Source of the DNA: Margaritifera margaritifera
Taxonomy: Eukaryota > Mollusca > Bivalvia > Unionida > Margaritiferidae
Assembly: GCA_029931535.1 (NCBI GenBank)
Contig: JAQPZY010001684.1
Coordinates: forward strand, 7,905,501-7,969,500
DNA length: 64,000 nt
Reading direction: 5' to 3'
Every line of letters starts with the position of its first letter. The stretch's first letter is position 1. A model generated the notes under the pieces. The model was not told where the DNA came from. It ran no database searches and worked only from the letters and a program-made list of their open reading frames with translations. Shown in pieces: positions 22,401 to 45,890 of this stretch. Both the position numbers and the translations under genes were made by a program.

Positions 22401-22503
22401 CGCGTTGGGAATGACGCTTTATTTTTGCATTGACTATGTTGCTACTACTTGCATACTCAAGTGGCTATCATACACGCATAGGGTATGAAACACCACATTA
22501 ATC

Positions 22504-25500
22504 TGAGATTAGCTGACGTTGAGGAGGATGCAGAAGGTGGAAATGGACAATCACCAGACGACCAACTTATCTTTACGACATTATTGTGCAAGGGAATTGA
22601 AGAGCTGGGAATGAACAATTTTGAGTTGGAAGTTTGAAGATATATACCTTACAAAGGAAGAAGATTATTTTGAATTCTCCATAGGAATACGAAGCACCAA
22701 TGCTTAGACTGTTGGTTCGTTTTATAATCATAACTTGGCTATCTCAAAATATGAAATGCTCTCAACGGCAGCAAAGATATAGTGAAATAGTACGGTTTTC
22801 AAAGTTTCGTGTACTCAAAGTGAAATTCACACATATAAGTGACTTTAATTTGGATGCAAGCTGTAGGTCCACCATTCGTGGAAATAAATGCTTATTTAAT
22901 TGTGGTCTGTTGCTGAGTATATTGTTCTTTCCAAGTCAGACTGCATAACTGCATCCGTGCTCAATTGTACGTGGCTCTACACACATGTTTGTTTTATTTC
23001 TTTGTTTTTTTAAACAAGGAAATAAAAGGACAAACAACAATCATTGTACAAAAATGTACATAGTAGTTATATAGATGCATGATATTTCATTCAAGAAGGA
23101 TAATATTAGCAGAAAATGAGCTTATTATTTAATAATACACTTTGGGATGAGAGTAGAGATTTGTATCCTACTTTAATAACGATGTCGTACTACCATACCA
23201 TACAAAGACTTCGCGACAGACGTGGGTGTACACCATCAGGTACATTAATTATTACTTTTGTTTTGCTATAAAGCTAGTCCTTATTGCTGATGGATATGAA
23301 TAACGGATGTTTCACCATTATGCAAATCATACTTGATAGCGATATGTGGCATTTATGCAACATAATACACGTTCGTTTTCAGACTTTTAGACTTTTATTT
23401 GTGGAATTTATTTACTAATGAGATTTCGTGTGCAAAGTGAAAATATGGCTTGGTGAAAGATTAATTAAGGCGTTTACGTAGCAACAAGCTTACAAAACAT
23501 GGATTAGACCTTCAGTTGATTCTGCGTCATCAGGGAAATATATTAATGTTAATAATTTCCTAGTTTTATGACGCCATTAACTGTGAAAAACCACTTAAGG
23601 ATCCTGATAAATGACACGAAAAAACTTGGACAATCGAATATGGTTTCGCATTTGCATGGCAACATGAACTCTTTTGTAGTTATTTGCATTATCTGTTTTC
23701 ATTTCATACATTTTATTGAAATATGATAATATGCTGCATTACCTTATGATTTTGAAATTATGTGATACATTACAAAAGCTACTTTTTTGCTGTGTTTAAT
23801 TTGTATACCTTAAAATTACCGAGAATGTAAAAATGTGGGAGAAGCAGTGTGGCGTAATTAGGAATTATATTATGTTTTGGATTTTCCTTTACATGCAACC
23901 AATACACCCCTTCACAAAATAGAGAAGTGACAATGCATGAAAGGGTTATTACCTTTGTACAAATCACAATTGGGTGGAGTTATATTTTATCATGTCTTAG
24001 GTATGAAGCAAGAGATTTGTTAATGCTTTTAGAATATTGTTGTATTCACTATCAAACTCCCGCATTTAAAGTGAGAAAAAAAACTGGACTAAGTTTAGCA
24101 TTCAGATGTTTAGTTTAATTAGTTTTGTTCTTATTCCTTAAAAATAAATTAAGTTCTTATGCATTTCTTGTATTAAGAAATTGTGATAAATGTATAGGAA
24201 GGTGTGTATGCGTCTATTCCTAAATTTATTTGTATGTAGGATGAAAACATCACAAAATGTGATATCATTTATTGCTGTAATTTCGTTTAAATCCCCATCC
24301 ACCTACACCAATAAATTTTGTATATTTTGTTTGATGTATTTCTCTCCTAAAATGTAAATGTCTACACTTGTACCAGTAAAATATTACAAGACCTTTATCT
24401 AGTGCACAAACAAGGACAAAAAAGAGAGTTTAAAATCGAAGAATTCTGAACATAAAAAATATAACTCTTATTCAGTTTACCACACAAAAGTGCTCAACTT
24501 CGGACCCTATTGACCTTTATCTGTTTTATCCCCCAAGATGCGGTCAATGGACCTCTCTTTCGCTCCCAACAGGCAACTATCAACCAACGGTTACGTAACA
24601 TAGAACAGAATACTAAGAGGCTGCAATACAGCAAAGGTACGTTTACAAACATATCAACTATTTGAATTATGTTGCTGTTGTTTGACCTTCGTATTAAAGT
24701 GATCAAAAAGGTAATTTTTTTTAAATCTCTATTTATGTGTGCTGCTGTATCTTACTCATGACGCTTTGAAAATAATGGTCATCCTTTTCTGGGGCCAAAT
24801 AACCAAGTATTGTAAACATCAATAGAAATTGCGCTATTCCAAAGTTTGAAAAATCAAATCTCAAGAGCTCTATATTACTGAGGAATTGCTTGCATCACGG
24901 GTTACACCTGGATTTATAAATAATTATAATTCTTGCTCTACTGTGACAAAAGCTTTATTGCACTCAGAATGTACTTATGAGTCCTGACCGATCCATCATG
25001 ACTGAGGTGTAACTGATAGTGTGATCTTATCTGGGATAAAAAAGTTTTCTTGGTACAAGTGAGTAGGACACCTTTGCAGTTTTACTATAGAAGAAAAGAA
25101 CATTTACAATCTTTATAGCTTACACATTTTCTTCTATAGTCTTTGTAGTTTATACATTTTGTTTTAAATTTTGTGCAAGTGTCTCTTCCTTTATCAAAAC
25201 TCCAGTGTAACTGTTACTGTTATGTTTCAAACAGAAAAATTTCAATTTTCTAAAGCATTGTTATATTCTTGAGTGGCCTGTATATTAAGACAAGTTTGAA
25301 AAAAACGACCAGTAATATCTGGTAAAAACTGTTTGCTATTGTAAAGTCTACTGAATAGTTCTTATGTAAAGAGTGTTACCTGTATTACTTTCAGGGTTTA
25401 TTTCAGTATTCAATCATGATTGATACATTTTTAGCATTCTACCGACAGTTGCCATTCAAGTTTCACAGAAATACCAGACACTGACATCAATCAAGTACCT

Positions 25501-26030
25501 ATGTTATAGCATGTTCATGCAAAATTATGATAATTCATGCAAAACGGCGAAATTGTTAGCTTTATGACAGGTTGAGTATATCTTTGGTTTGACTCTTCTA
25601 AAACAAATAATGTTTTTGTTTTAAGTGGTAACAATGGTAACAATATGCAATTGCCGACAGTAATAGTTTTGAATAGTATTAATTTATGTAATTATGTATT
25701 GTGTTTTTTTCTTGGTTAGTTGGTGATAATTTGTATGCGTGTACTTTCAGAATATATAATACGGATCTGGTTTGGGACGCATTGGTCGCAGTTCGGAAAG
25801 GGTGCGGTGGTTGGAGGATAAGTAATACAGGAAGTGGGGATTTGCCACATCGAGCTGTGTAATTCACTTTGGTCTTTAATCAATCACAATGAGCAAACTA
25901 TTAACGACAGTTCGCGGCTGCAGTGTCAGTGGCAAATGTGCAGAGACTGGTTTAATTTCCAAATATTGTTATCTCATTCGACATTTTCTTCTTGTTTTCA
26001 GATCCTCGTATTAATTCAATACTACTATTA
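22504..26030 (+). repeat. Segmental duplication, copy 1
   Basis: Pairs collinearly and in the same orientation with 60358-63620. Shared landmarks include 'agctgacgttgaggagg' at the start, 'tgaaattcacacatataagtg' near 22820, the poly-pyrimidine block near 25110-25160, and 'tattaattcaatactacta' at the end. Several hundred bases present near 23110-23300 are missing in copy 2. I see no gene in it; the open frames are not shared between copies in a way that suggests coding constraint. Confidence 0.75.
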
Positions 26031-26049
26031 TTACTACTACTGCTATTAA

Positions 26050-28440
26050 AACTTGGAGCGGTCATTACTCGATAGGAGCATCTCATATGTATCGAGGTTC
26101 GCAATTTGCAACAATAAATCAACATCAGCGAAATCAGTTGCGGTCACAAGAGTATCTTATATTGCATCTAGATGCAAGTGGAAAAGGGCAATACGTTTAG
26201 CAAAAGTAATAGAGTTCTATGATTGGTCAAGAAGTGCATCTTTTGTGAATGACAATAAGATACATTCCACGTTTTATGGTAACTGTTAAAGAAGTTTTGG
26301 TCATGTGATTCTTACGTATACTGTACACAGCTGCAGGTGAATAAGGCAAATAAATATGAAGAAAAAAAACAATCATTGAATTATTAAATATGCACTTTGT
26401 TAGATGAACAAAACCCGTACAAGGTTCACAGTAATTCTTCAAAATCTGTTAGACTGTTTGCGTTCACAAGATTGATTGTCAGACGGACGAAAGGACGGAC
26501 AAGAGAAATCGTATATATCCCTGCTGTTTCTTAAAGACAAGGTATAAAATGTCCAAGTACTTTTATTTTTGTCCTTAAAGCATGAAAAATGATCATACAA
26601 ATTCTTGTACAGCTTATGAATTACGATATTAGTGATACTTTGACTGATGACAGTTGACATACTTACATTAATACAAATATTGAAAGTAACCTAGAAAGTA
26701 CGCTCAGAGAGTTACAAAGAAGACACTTATTTGAAAACATTAGGAAATGTTTGATGACAGAGGCTTATTACTTAAATGTGACCCAAAAGTTAATAAAAAT
26801 CACTTTTTAGTAATTGTATATTTCAAAGTTGAGTAACTGTATATCGCAAGGCTGAGTTATACGTTCTTTTGTTTTAATAAAAACATTTAGACAAGCTTTA
26901 GAAAGCTGAAGTATGTAATTTTTAACAGCAAATGTCGACATTTAAGAACAGTGCTATTTCTGCTGATTCTACGTTTTTACGTTGAAATAAAATTTGATGT
27001 TATAAGATATAATATATTTAGTTTGATTAGTTTGTAAAATAATGTTGCCAACACACTTGATAAAACAATAACATTTATTAGACCATCTGTTGCATACACC
27101 CGACCACAACATTCATTAGTCATATAGTGCTGTGCTTTTCCGTCCGTTCATACATTTTTCTATCCGTCCATCCTTTGTCACACCTTGGTTAATTTTATGT
27201 TTAGTCCTATTTTTTAAAGCACTTTTGTTTGGCATACATCTTTCATGAACATGATTCTAGTTTTTACCAAAGTTGATCATACTATCCATTTTTTAGTATA
27301 TACTAAACTCACAGCTATTACACAGTCGCCATCAAATTTTTTTAAATATGTTACCAAACAATGCTTCATCCAAACTATCATTAAAGCGCACCTTCCATCG
27401 TTCTTCATTGCTAGTTTAAAGCGTGTAGCACGAATTATTCCCCATAATTCTAAATACCTTGCACACTTATGGCTAAAAATAGCTATCAAATATTGCCGCA
27501 TTAAATCAACATTAAACGACTGACATATTTTTAAAAGTCAAATTTTGGAAGTTCTTGGTAAAATGTCTGATATTTTTTAAGGAACATTTTCGCAAACAAC
27601 AAAATAATTTGAATACGTTATACAAAGTAGTGTTAAAATAGACCTCTATCCTGACCCATCTCGTGTATCTATACCGATTTTGTTGCTGCCTTGTCTTTGA
27701 ATGTATCCTTCAATCTTGCCAAAACTTCATAATGTAACTGTGAATATAATGCTAATTATTTTGTGAAAGTTTACACTATCAAACTTTACTGAAAGAAAAA
27801 AACGAGAAGCATATATGATAGCAAGAAGAAAAACGCAGAATCCGCGATCTCCATTTTTAGAGCAATATTTGTTTAAAGTTGATAATGGCTAGATCAGATT
27901 TGCCTCTGTTTCTCAATATCTCATGACGTTTACGATAAATAATATTCGCTACTAAAACTTAGCTTTTAAATAATAATACACCATGACCCCAATGCAAGAA
28001 AAGTAATTTTCTTACTAGAAATTGCTGCCCTCTAACGTGTATACGTCTTAATCTAAAACTTTCGTTTGTACGCATTTTAGTTAATGTAACTTTCTGGAAG
28101 AATTCAACTGTGCTGTAAGGCATACACGTATGTCTAGCGTGCCAAAGGGAACAAATCAGTTTTTCACGCCATAAGGTCAACATTGTGAGGCACAATCGTT
28201 TAAGTTTATCTTTTATTTTTTTAAAATCAAATACGCTTCATTCAATTTCATTTTTTAAACACAAAAGCTCGTATTCTTGGCGTAGGATAGGGGCTTATAG
28301 CTGTTTTATACTGACTTTAAACAACCTTTTTTCTTTTGTCTACGCAAAAGAAAAAAATGTCCTTTATCTAGGCATATTGCTTTAGTAAACATTTTTTCCC
28401 TAATTAAGATCTCCCACTACACATGTTCATACTATTATTT
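26050..28440. other. No gene recognised
   Basis: AT-rich. A TTTATT at 28212-28217 reads AATAAA on minus, about 230 bases after the stop of the protease-like gene, and is a candidate polyadenylation signal. The 92-codon frame at 27245-27523 (+) has an equally long antisense frame and no motif. Confidence 0.45.
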
Positions 28441-28445
28441 TCGCA

Positions 28446-37320
<8,875 letters not shown>

Positions 37321-37564
37321 TGGTTACATTATATGTTCTGAAATACAAGAAGAGGAAAGCAACGAATTACTAATATGCTCAATATATATCATATCACTAT
37401 TGAATCAATGTTCGTTTACATTCTTTTGATTTTTGAAAACGTGTATACAAAAAGATGCTCAATGTTCACTGACTGAGAGATTCGAAAGAGAAAAGTTTTT
37501 ATATATCCATAGAAATCCCTTTTAACCTTTTAATAAGTTGTGTTAATTTGCGTTAGCCAGTTAG

Positions 37565-37683
<119 letters not shown>

Positions 37684-37794
37684 TTGTGTCAAGCAGTGTT
37701 GGATCCAGGTTTTGTTGCTGTTTTTTTTTTTTTTTTGCTTATGTTATGAGGATTCAGTTATGAGAACAGGTGGTTTGTTTTGGTTATATAACGA

Positions 37795-37798
<4 letters not shown>

Positions 37799-37854
<56 letters not shown>
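37799..37854. repeat. (AT)n microsatellite
   Basis: About 27 units. Confidence 0.95.
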
Positions 37855-37857
<3 letters not shown>

Positions 37858-38111
37858 GCTTATATTCGCATAGATAGTAGATGGATGTGCTTTTTGATGC
37901 GAGAGTTAGAAATATACGTAGATAGATAAATACATTTAAACCTGCCTCAGCAGACACATCAACGTAAAGGACACCTGCTAATACCAAAAAATGTGAATGG
38001 ATCCCTTCTCTTCTGTTTATGATCATTTTTATCGCTATATGAAGGACCTATCTCCACAAAGTACTAATTTATTTTCATGATTCCTAAAGTATCCTTTGTA
38101 GAAAGGTTTTA

Positions 38112-38216
<105 letters not shown>

Positions 38217-38943
38217 GATGGCTGAAATGGAAGACTGGGAGGTTAGTAGATATATTGGTATCAAAGAAGGAAGAGGCTAGGAAGGAATATTCTTTGGTTA
38301 AAATGTAGATTTACTTGAAAGCTGTACTTAATAAACCTTTGACCCCTCGCCCTCTCATAATTTTGGATTTGACTGTTGTTGTCCTTGTCGTTGATGTTGT
38401 GTGTGTGTGCGTGTGTGTGTGTGTACACAAAAATCACATTTAGGAAGCCAGTTGCAAATTTACTTTTAGGGATACCTATATAATTTCTGTAGTACTCAAC
38501 TGATTTGATATTAAAGAGAGTTCAGAGGAAATATTCGGTAATTTCCTTATCACTTTAAAAAGTCATCGCCATGAACAGTTGAACTGAGGGGGTCCTGTAA
38601 TAAAACCCGATTTTCAGTTTTGTTATGGCTATAAAATCGTTTCCCTTTAGCAATATCATCCAACTTTTTTTATTGAAATTGGTTCTAAACGCTCATTTAT
38701 TATTCTTTAATATATTTTTGTATTCTTTACATTGTACAATTTTTAAAAAATTAAGTATTTCATTAAAATAAATTTCCGACAAGTTGTCACAGATATTGTT
38801 TTGTCTTTTGTGAATAAAGTTCAATATTTGTACTTATTGTTGTTCAGTCAACTTGAGTTATCTGTGTATATCCTTTGATTCTCATTGCCAATAAATAACG
38901 GATATGTCTCTTTAAAGGATTGTGTATGTGTGTGTCTGTGCGT

Positions 38944-38945
<2 letters not shown>

Positions 38946-39002
<57 letters not shown>
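38946..39002. repeat. (GA)n microsatellite
   Basis: About 28 GA units; a (GT)n stretch lies earlier at 38397-38425. Confidence 0.95.
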
Positions 39003-39006
<4 letters not shown>

Positions 39007-40148
39007 AAACGATTGTAATACGTATCAATTGATCAGTAACTATACTAAATTTTAGCGCTCCAATGACTTCAGTAGTACTTACCCGTCAGTGTTAATGTAC
39101 CGGCAACTGCCATAACATTTGTAAATGTACATGTTCGGGACTATGAATTAGGACATTTCTGACTCGAATACTCGGGAACATCTGATAAAGTAACTTGATT
39201 ATTTGATAACTATGTTACCTAGTTAATAACCATCTCTCGCTCCCGAATATCCTTTCCTTGTCACAAGATACCGTTATATTTCGTTCAATCACTCACTGTA
39301 CTACTACAAAGTGATTTTAACTAACCGTCCTTACGTTCTTCTTTAAATTAACATTTACTATTGATCTCTTGGTCTATTGATCTCTTGGTCCAAGTTGAAA
39401 TTCAAGTTTTTAAATGACGCAAGCATATATATTTGAGGCCCTCTAGGGGAGCAAGATATACTAAATAAAAATAGATTTTGTTTTTACCTTGATATTGAAT
39501 GGTTCTATATGTTCCTGTATCTGCATATTACCTTACTGTCTTGATATGAATTTTACAATGCCATGTACACAAGGACGGACGTTTAGCAGATTTGGATCAA
39601 ATTGATCTTATTAGTGATGCAAAATACATACAAAAAACAAATGATTATGTTATGCATTTTGTTATATCCTCCGTCTGTGCGTCCGTCTGTCTGTCTGTAA
39701 CTCTATATCCTTCTAAATTGCTGGATGGAAATTCAACACACTTTAAAGATACTTATGTGGCTGACAGCGTTTACATATCTCGATTTATGGACAATTCTTA
39801 CAACATGAGCCTACCTTGCTTGCATACTAGAAAATGTACGCTTTTAATCTTTTAGCTGAAAGTAAATAAGACAAGAAATGTGTGCTAACAGCAAATCGCA
39901 AATGTATTTGCAATCAGTCCATATCATAGAAAAATGTTACATGATATTTATAATTTCAAATAATTTGAGCATCGATAGATAATATTATTTCACATATTTG
40001 TTCTTTAACAAGTAATTTTATGATCAAATGTCACAATCATGCCACCACTCTTGTATTAATTTTCTTGTCATCTATACTAAACAATTTTTTCTTACCACGT
40101 TTATGACAACATAGGAGTATTCCTTATTTACAGAAACCCGTGCTCGAG

Positions 40149-40155
<7 letters not shown>

Positions 40156-40227
<72 letters not shown>
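40156..40227. repeat. (TA)n microsatellite
   Basis: About 35 units. Confidence 0.95.
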
Positions 40228-40228
<1 letters not shown>

Positions 40229-40500
40229 GACACAAAACTTGGTAACGGCGCAAATGAAAAACAGTTTAGCAAACGGTTTTAATTAAACAAGCTCTTCGCC
40301 AGGGGAATAAACAATTTACATCCACAAAACAAACACTAAACACAAAAGCCAAGAGGAAATCTTGACTCCTTCATGTTTCAATGACGGCTAAAAACAAAGG
40401 ATAGGCAATAGCAGAAAGGAAGAAGACAAACTTAAAAAACGGTCTCAAACAGGTAAACTACATATCTATGTTATAATGTTAACTGCCATCAACCCTACAA

Positions 40501-40652
<152 letters not shown>

Positions 40653-41273
40653 CGATCTCACGATTCACGTCGCAAGCTCCTTTCCATTCTTTTCTTATAA
40701 TATATTACCTCTGTTGTAACAAAATTCGGATATAACTGTGTACTTGTTCCGGTCTCTTGGACTTCGTTTTATCTGTAGAATACTATCACACACACACGCA
40801 CACAAACACACACACATATTAGTGGAAAGTATTTATGAAGGACAAACTATGGAAATCAGAGGGAAAACATCACACAAAAGGATCATGTCATTCGTTCCTT
40901 ATATTCTTGACGAATTCTGGTGGAAATAACGAAAATGTTTATCCTGTAAATTTTTAAAGAACTCTATTCTTTTTTTAAAAAAATTCACTCAATAGAGTGA
41001 GGCATGCGGCGTGTTAAAAACTTCACATCTAAGTTCAGATATGTACGTAAAGTTTCCTAACAACGACATAATTCTCAGGAAGAAATATGATACTTCAAGC
41101 ACATACCGTTCTTGACAATAGGTTTGTATTCATTTTCCAGATGAATTCAGATCTTTTGTAAGACTAATTTTTATGTCATTTGCAAGTATGACTATCTTTA
41201 CAAAAGACGGCAACTAAGCATGCATATTGTATTATGATAAATAGCTTTATATCCACATACCTGTGTTTTGGTG

Positions 41274-41275
<2 letters not shown>

Positions 41276-41343
<68 letters not shown>
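41276..41343. repeat. (AT)n microsatellite
   Basis: About 34 units. Confidence 0.95.
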
Positions 41344-41351
<8 letters not shown>

Positions 41352-42889
41352 CCTGAATACATGTACCTTTACTCCCTTTCCATAAATATTTAAATATTTT
41401 CTTACCTAGAACTATGGTAAGCCAGTTTACAAATCATTATATAATAAGTAGTTACTCATTACAGGAGGTTGGGTCAATATAACTTTTTACACAATCGTAC
41501 TTCGCATAATTTTGACAGCAATTTAATAATTGAAACAGAGTTCAAATTCGAAGACTTTATAGCATTTTGTAATAGAAAAAAAGCATTGACGTAGGTGAGA
41601 AAAGAAAACGATTGAATAAGAAAACGCAATATGTATTAACTAAAGTCTAGTAATTAAATAGGTGAGGATGACAATCAGAAATAACATATCAATCAGGAAC
41701 AAGGACATAAACGTTCCCACATAACGCTCTCCTATAATGTGATACTGAAAAAAGAATCAGGTGTATAATTACCTTACCAACATTTCTACTTTAGAGAATC
41801 TACGTACAAGCTCTCATCTGCCATATTTGTTATCGCATATACAGTGCTCCATAGATTTATCGCCCACTTTCGTACAAGTCATAAAATGGTGAGAAATCAG
41901 GGATGGCCTGAGGTCGAGGTTCACCATTGGTATTAGAATTTACGTGTAGTATACACATACATTACAGTGAGAAGTTATAATATATTTGGAAAATGTATTC
42001 AGTCAACCAGGATTAATAATATTTTGCGGTAATTACTGTTTCATAAAAAGAGAATTAGGACGCTGCCTCTAATCACACTATTCAGTGCCTATGGGTATCA
42101 TCAAGCGCATCAGGCTTACATAGGGTGGGAATCCATAGGTAAGTAGATAGTCCTGGTTGGTGATTGAGGTCAAATACTTTTATAGCAACGTTTTTATGTA
42201 TATTATGTTTGTTATAGGCAAAAAGTGCTGTTGTTAAGAGGTCTAAGGGCGAGACACAGAGTGAGCGCGGTTCTGACAAACGGGGTTATCTTTATTCAGA
42301 AAATATATCCCATTGAATTTACAAGTGTGTACACTTCACATTTTACCTATCAGCAACGTATTAGGCATACTTTACTATATATGTATAGCAATTCAGACGG
42401 TAGAGGGACAATAAAAGCGTGAGACTCGTGGCCCCCTCATAGACCACCTGCATAACATCGGCGGCCTATGATGGGCCACTAACCTCACACTCTTACATTC
42501 CCTCTACTTGTAGATAAGGATGCGAGGCCACTTTGTACGCGCCGTTGCGCACGGGATACGGTATAGTTTACAAGTGCGCTCATTTTACCTATCAGAAACG
42601 TAGTCGGCACAGTTTGCTTTAATATGCATCACTTCGGCCAAACAGGATACCCGACAACAAGTTGAAGTATTTAGCTACCAAAACAGTTACAATCTTTTGT
42701 AAAAGAGGCGTTGTTTACTCCATGCCCTTTTCTATACACGTAAATGAGCAAAACAAAGATATGCTAAACTAGTAAGTGCCAGTTTATAATGCTGCTACAA
42801 GAAGAAGAAGAAGAAGAAGAATAACAACAACAACAAAACAACAACTGCTACTACTACTAGGTGGCTTCTGAAGTCTGATTTTCCTCGAT

Positions 42890-44560
42890 AAAATAGAGAT
42901 GGGTGAAGGGTAAAAGTACCTCTACATATTTTGTCTGGTAGCAAGACATATCTTTTAAAACGTGTTCATATTGAGAAACTGTTATAATTTTGCGTATTTT
43001 TCTAAATTCTTCCATCAAATCTTGTTCTCATTCATGAAAATTAGGATATCACTGAGTCCCCTACTCGCATCGATCCATCTGTCCTCCATCCATCCATCAA
43101 GGTATCAAGCAATAGATATTTATACCAAAATCTGTTACACATGTTCCTGTACTTCCTCGTTTTAATCTCCATTACGAAGTTTCACCCTCTTGGGTCTCTT
43201 GGGTACGTCCCGAGGGGACGGACTGACCCAGAGCAAATGGCAGTTGAGTATGTCTTTTCATGGTCATTAGGTGAGTTAATGGTTATAAGATAGGGATCTG
43301 GATAGCTTATAATCTATTACCCTGTGCTAAGTCCGCTGCGGGTAAGAATGAACTCTCGGGCCAATATCAGTTACCCAGTATATATGAATACAGTTATCGT
43401 ATTGGGATCTCAGTAGTTTCCAGATTAATACCCTAATGCGAAATGCATCGAGACAGGTATGGATCGATGGACGGATCAACCGATTGATTAAGAAGAACGG
43501 TGAATGGCTCCAATTCTCACCGGACGGATGGTGGGTGTTGGTGAGAACTTCAATTGTCCCCAAGTGGAAAAAAATAAAAACTTATTCCAGTATGGTTTCA
43601 CTGAGTAACTACTCTCAGTGAAACATTCAAACCAAAGAGACAAATACAGGTAATATGTCGTACATTGTCCAAAATTCAAGAATCCATTTATGTTGTTATT
43701 TTTAAAGACAGACGTCATGGAATTTAGCAGATTGTATGACACCAAAGAAACGAAACAAGGTCAGATCCAAATGAACTTAATTGTAGATGACTATATTTAA
43801 ATCTAAACCTACCTTCCGCTCCAGCTATCTCTCCCAAACTCTGCAAATGCATCAAAAGATGTATATTTCGTTGAAAGCATTTGACAACATAGGTCCTTCG
43901 GTTATGAATAATAAACGTAACAACGGTTGAGTTACTCCGCAAACGATTTAGGATCTCTATCTCTGTTTACATAGGCAGGTTTGAACTTGAATCTATACCT
44001 CCGCGCCTCTAGTATGTTTTGCCATTTAGGAGATATCAGTTTGTTAAAAGCTGTTCAGGGTCAAATAGTTGCAAAACACCTGAATTAGACTAGCGTATGA
44101 AATTATCCACGTAGGTAAGTCTCAACAATAGCTGTAATTGTTCTACTATGCAAACTAGTTTGACATTACCAAGGAACCCTGCACGTCAGCATATTGATAT
44201 GTAATTTATTGACTGCATCTAGGTTGTGGTAAGATAATTTTGTGGGTTTTTGTAATGCTCTTTAGGAGAATAATCGAATACAACTCAAATGCTGGTAGAA
44301 TGAATTCCTACACATTGTAGAGCACAATCAATATATATGTATATGTTTCCTCAATGATGAGACTCCACTATTAAAATGGATTGGTTGGGTGGAACAGATT
44401 TCATTTAGGTTCAGCCTGAATATGGCTGGCTTCGAGATATGTTGCTCAGCTGGACCGATTGATTGTTTCGTTTTGCAGCAAATCAAATTTGCAAGTGACT
44501 GCAATACACCACTCAGATCGATTAAGATACTGCAGAGTGCACAAACATTTCAAATTTAAC
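42890..44560 (-). repeat. Copy C of the duplicated locus segment
   Basis: Aligns with 2195-3450 and 1-1330 in the same orientation and extends further at its high-coordinate end ('gactgcaatacacc' near 44492, also at 6299). It carries the conserved exon at 43813-43962. Confidence 0.6.
43813..43962 (-). CDS. Conserved internal exon, unknown family (copy C)
   Basis: 150 nt, acceptor AAACAG, donor G|GTAGG. The peptide IEILNRLRSNSTVVTF then HNRRTYVVKCFQRN parallels copy A closely with no stop, though the last third is in a different frame relative to copy A because of a 13-nt length difference. Conservation of frame through the first 33 residues suggests past selection. Confidence 0.45.
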
Positions 44561-44564
44561 AGAA

Positions 44565-45890
44565 CTGATGCGGTAGACTGATTGAGATTTTCTGTTTATA
44601 TTTTGTTTGCAATCAACGTCCCCTGTTGGAAAATGCTTGGACTCATCCAGGTTGTTGCACAATCTGCCATCAGTTCTGTGTAGGAATGTATAAAAAATGT
44701 CACCATGGATTGGAACACACAGCTAAGGCAAAAGTGTACACTCATGTATACACTCAGTATTTATCTATGACTGATGTAACTGAATATGTCTTCATAGGTG
44801 TAGAGGAATAATATTGTAGCAGCCGACAGGCCTAATGGATTTTACTGATAGTAGCTATCCACAGAAGGTGACTCTTTTAATTTATTCTAGCCGTTGAAGA
44901 AATGTCTAATCTCATTTCGGTTATATAACTGTTTGTATACAGTTCCTTAGTGGATAGTTTTGTTTTTTGACAGTGACACAAATAATTAAACTATGATTTT
45001 GGAACAGCCAATATCTTAGTTGAGCCATAGATACGCTACTATTACAGTTTATATTGAGGAGATATAAACAGACAAGATTAGCTTAATTTCACATGCATTG
45101 CCGACACGTCTCAGGGAACAGTTGCAGTAAGCTTTTATTTATAGCAGATAATCATTGTAGTGTTTCAAAAATAACATAAACAGTGTATACTCGTCATTTC
45201 TTCAGTCATAATTTTACTGGAATTATTACATAAACATGCTTGTTTAAGGTAAAACAGGCACTGAATATCCTCTATAAAAGATGTAGGAGATATATTAAGA
45301 AAATTAATTCTAGGAACCTCTAGGTGGCCATGAGTATGTTAATGTCGTTTCCTATTCGTTTTTGCAAATGTTGATGCCATTTATTAGAATAGTTATTTTG
45401 TCCATACGGTAACCATGTGCAAGAGGGTTATTCATGAAAAACTCATCTTGGATCCATGAGGTTAAATTAACGAAAATGTTAATTACAATGGCACATCAAA
45501 CTATTTTGACCAACTTCATTAAATCATTAAATATATGTAACGCATATGGGGCTATGACATCTGAGTGTGGTCAACTAGCTCGTTGGCAGATTGAGGGATA
45601 AATGTTTTGTTTAACCTTTTATTCCGTAGCTTTAAATTTGTATATGGCTGAATTATTTTCCTTGTATGTGATCAACAAGTTATTTTCTTTTCTGTTCTGC
45701 GGGTATGTATCTCACATTAATTTGTTTCCAACCTTATAATTATTTATCTGTATGCTTAGATAGCAATAATGCAACCGTTACTTCCGCATCGCTCAGTCCT
45801 AGGTTTACGTACGCATATTTTTCCCACATCGATTTAAGAGTCAGCCGTAAAAAAATATGTTTGTACGTGTGCATTTTTGTTCAAGGTTAT
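44565..45890. other. No gene recognised
   Basis: AT-rich; the 61-codon frame at 44626 (+) has several Cys and His residues but no recognisable finger spacing. Confidence 0.45.

Larger units (their letters stand above)
15440..22503. mobile_element. Polinton/Maverick (adintovirus-like) remnant
   Basis: A 7 kb block with a Polinton gene set: putative minor capsid genes and packaging ATPase on minus, a PLA2-like gene and a retroviral-type integrase on plus, and protein-primed family B DNA polymerase on minus. Base composition is less AT-rich than the surroundings. No terminal inverted repeats are visible. I found no major capsid gene of full size and no adenain-type protease, so the copy is internally deleted. 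Every large gene contains stops or frameshifts. Bordering DNA on both sides belongs to one paralogous segment (compare 59.27 and 60.36 kb), which brackets the insertion. Confidence 0.88.

Noticed and set aside
27245..27523. 92-codon plus frame
   Set aside because: The antisense frame is nearly as long, and no motif, splice site or paralogue supports it.
42429..42478. Stem-loop 'gtggccccctcatag' with 'ctatgatgggccac'
   Set aside because: Short imperfect inverted repeat with no context pointing to a regulatory RNA or element end.
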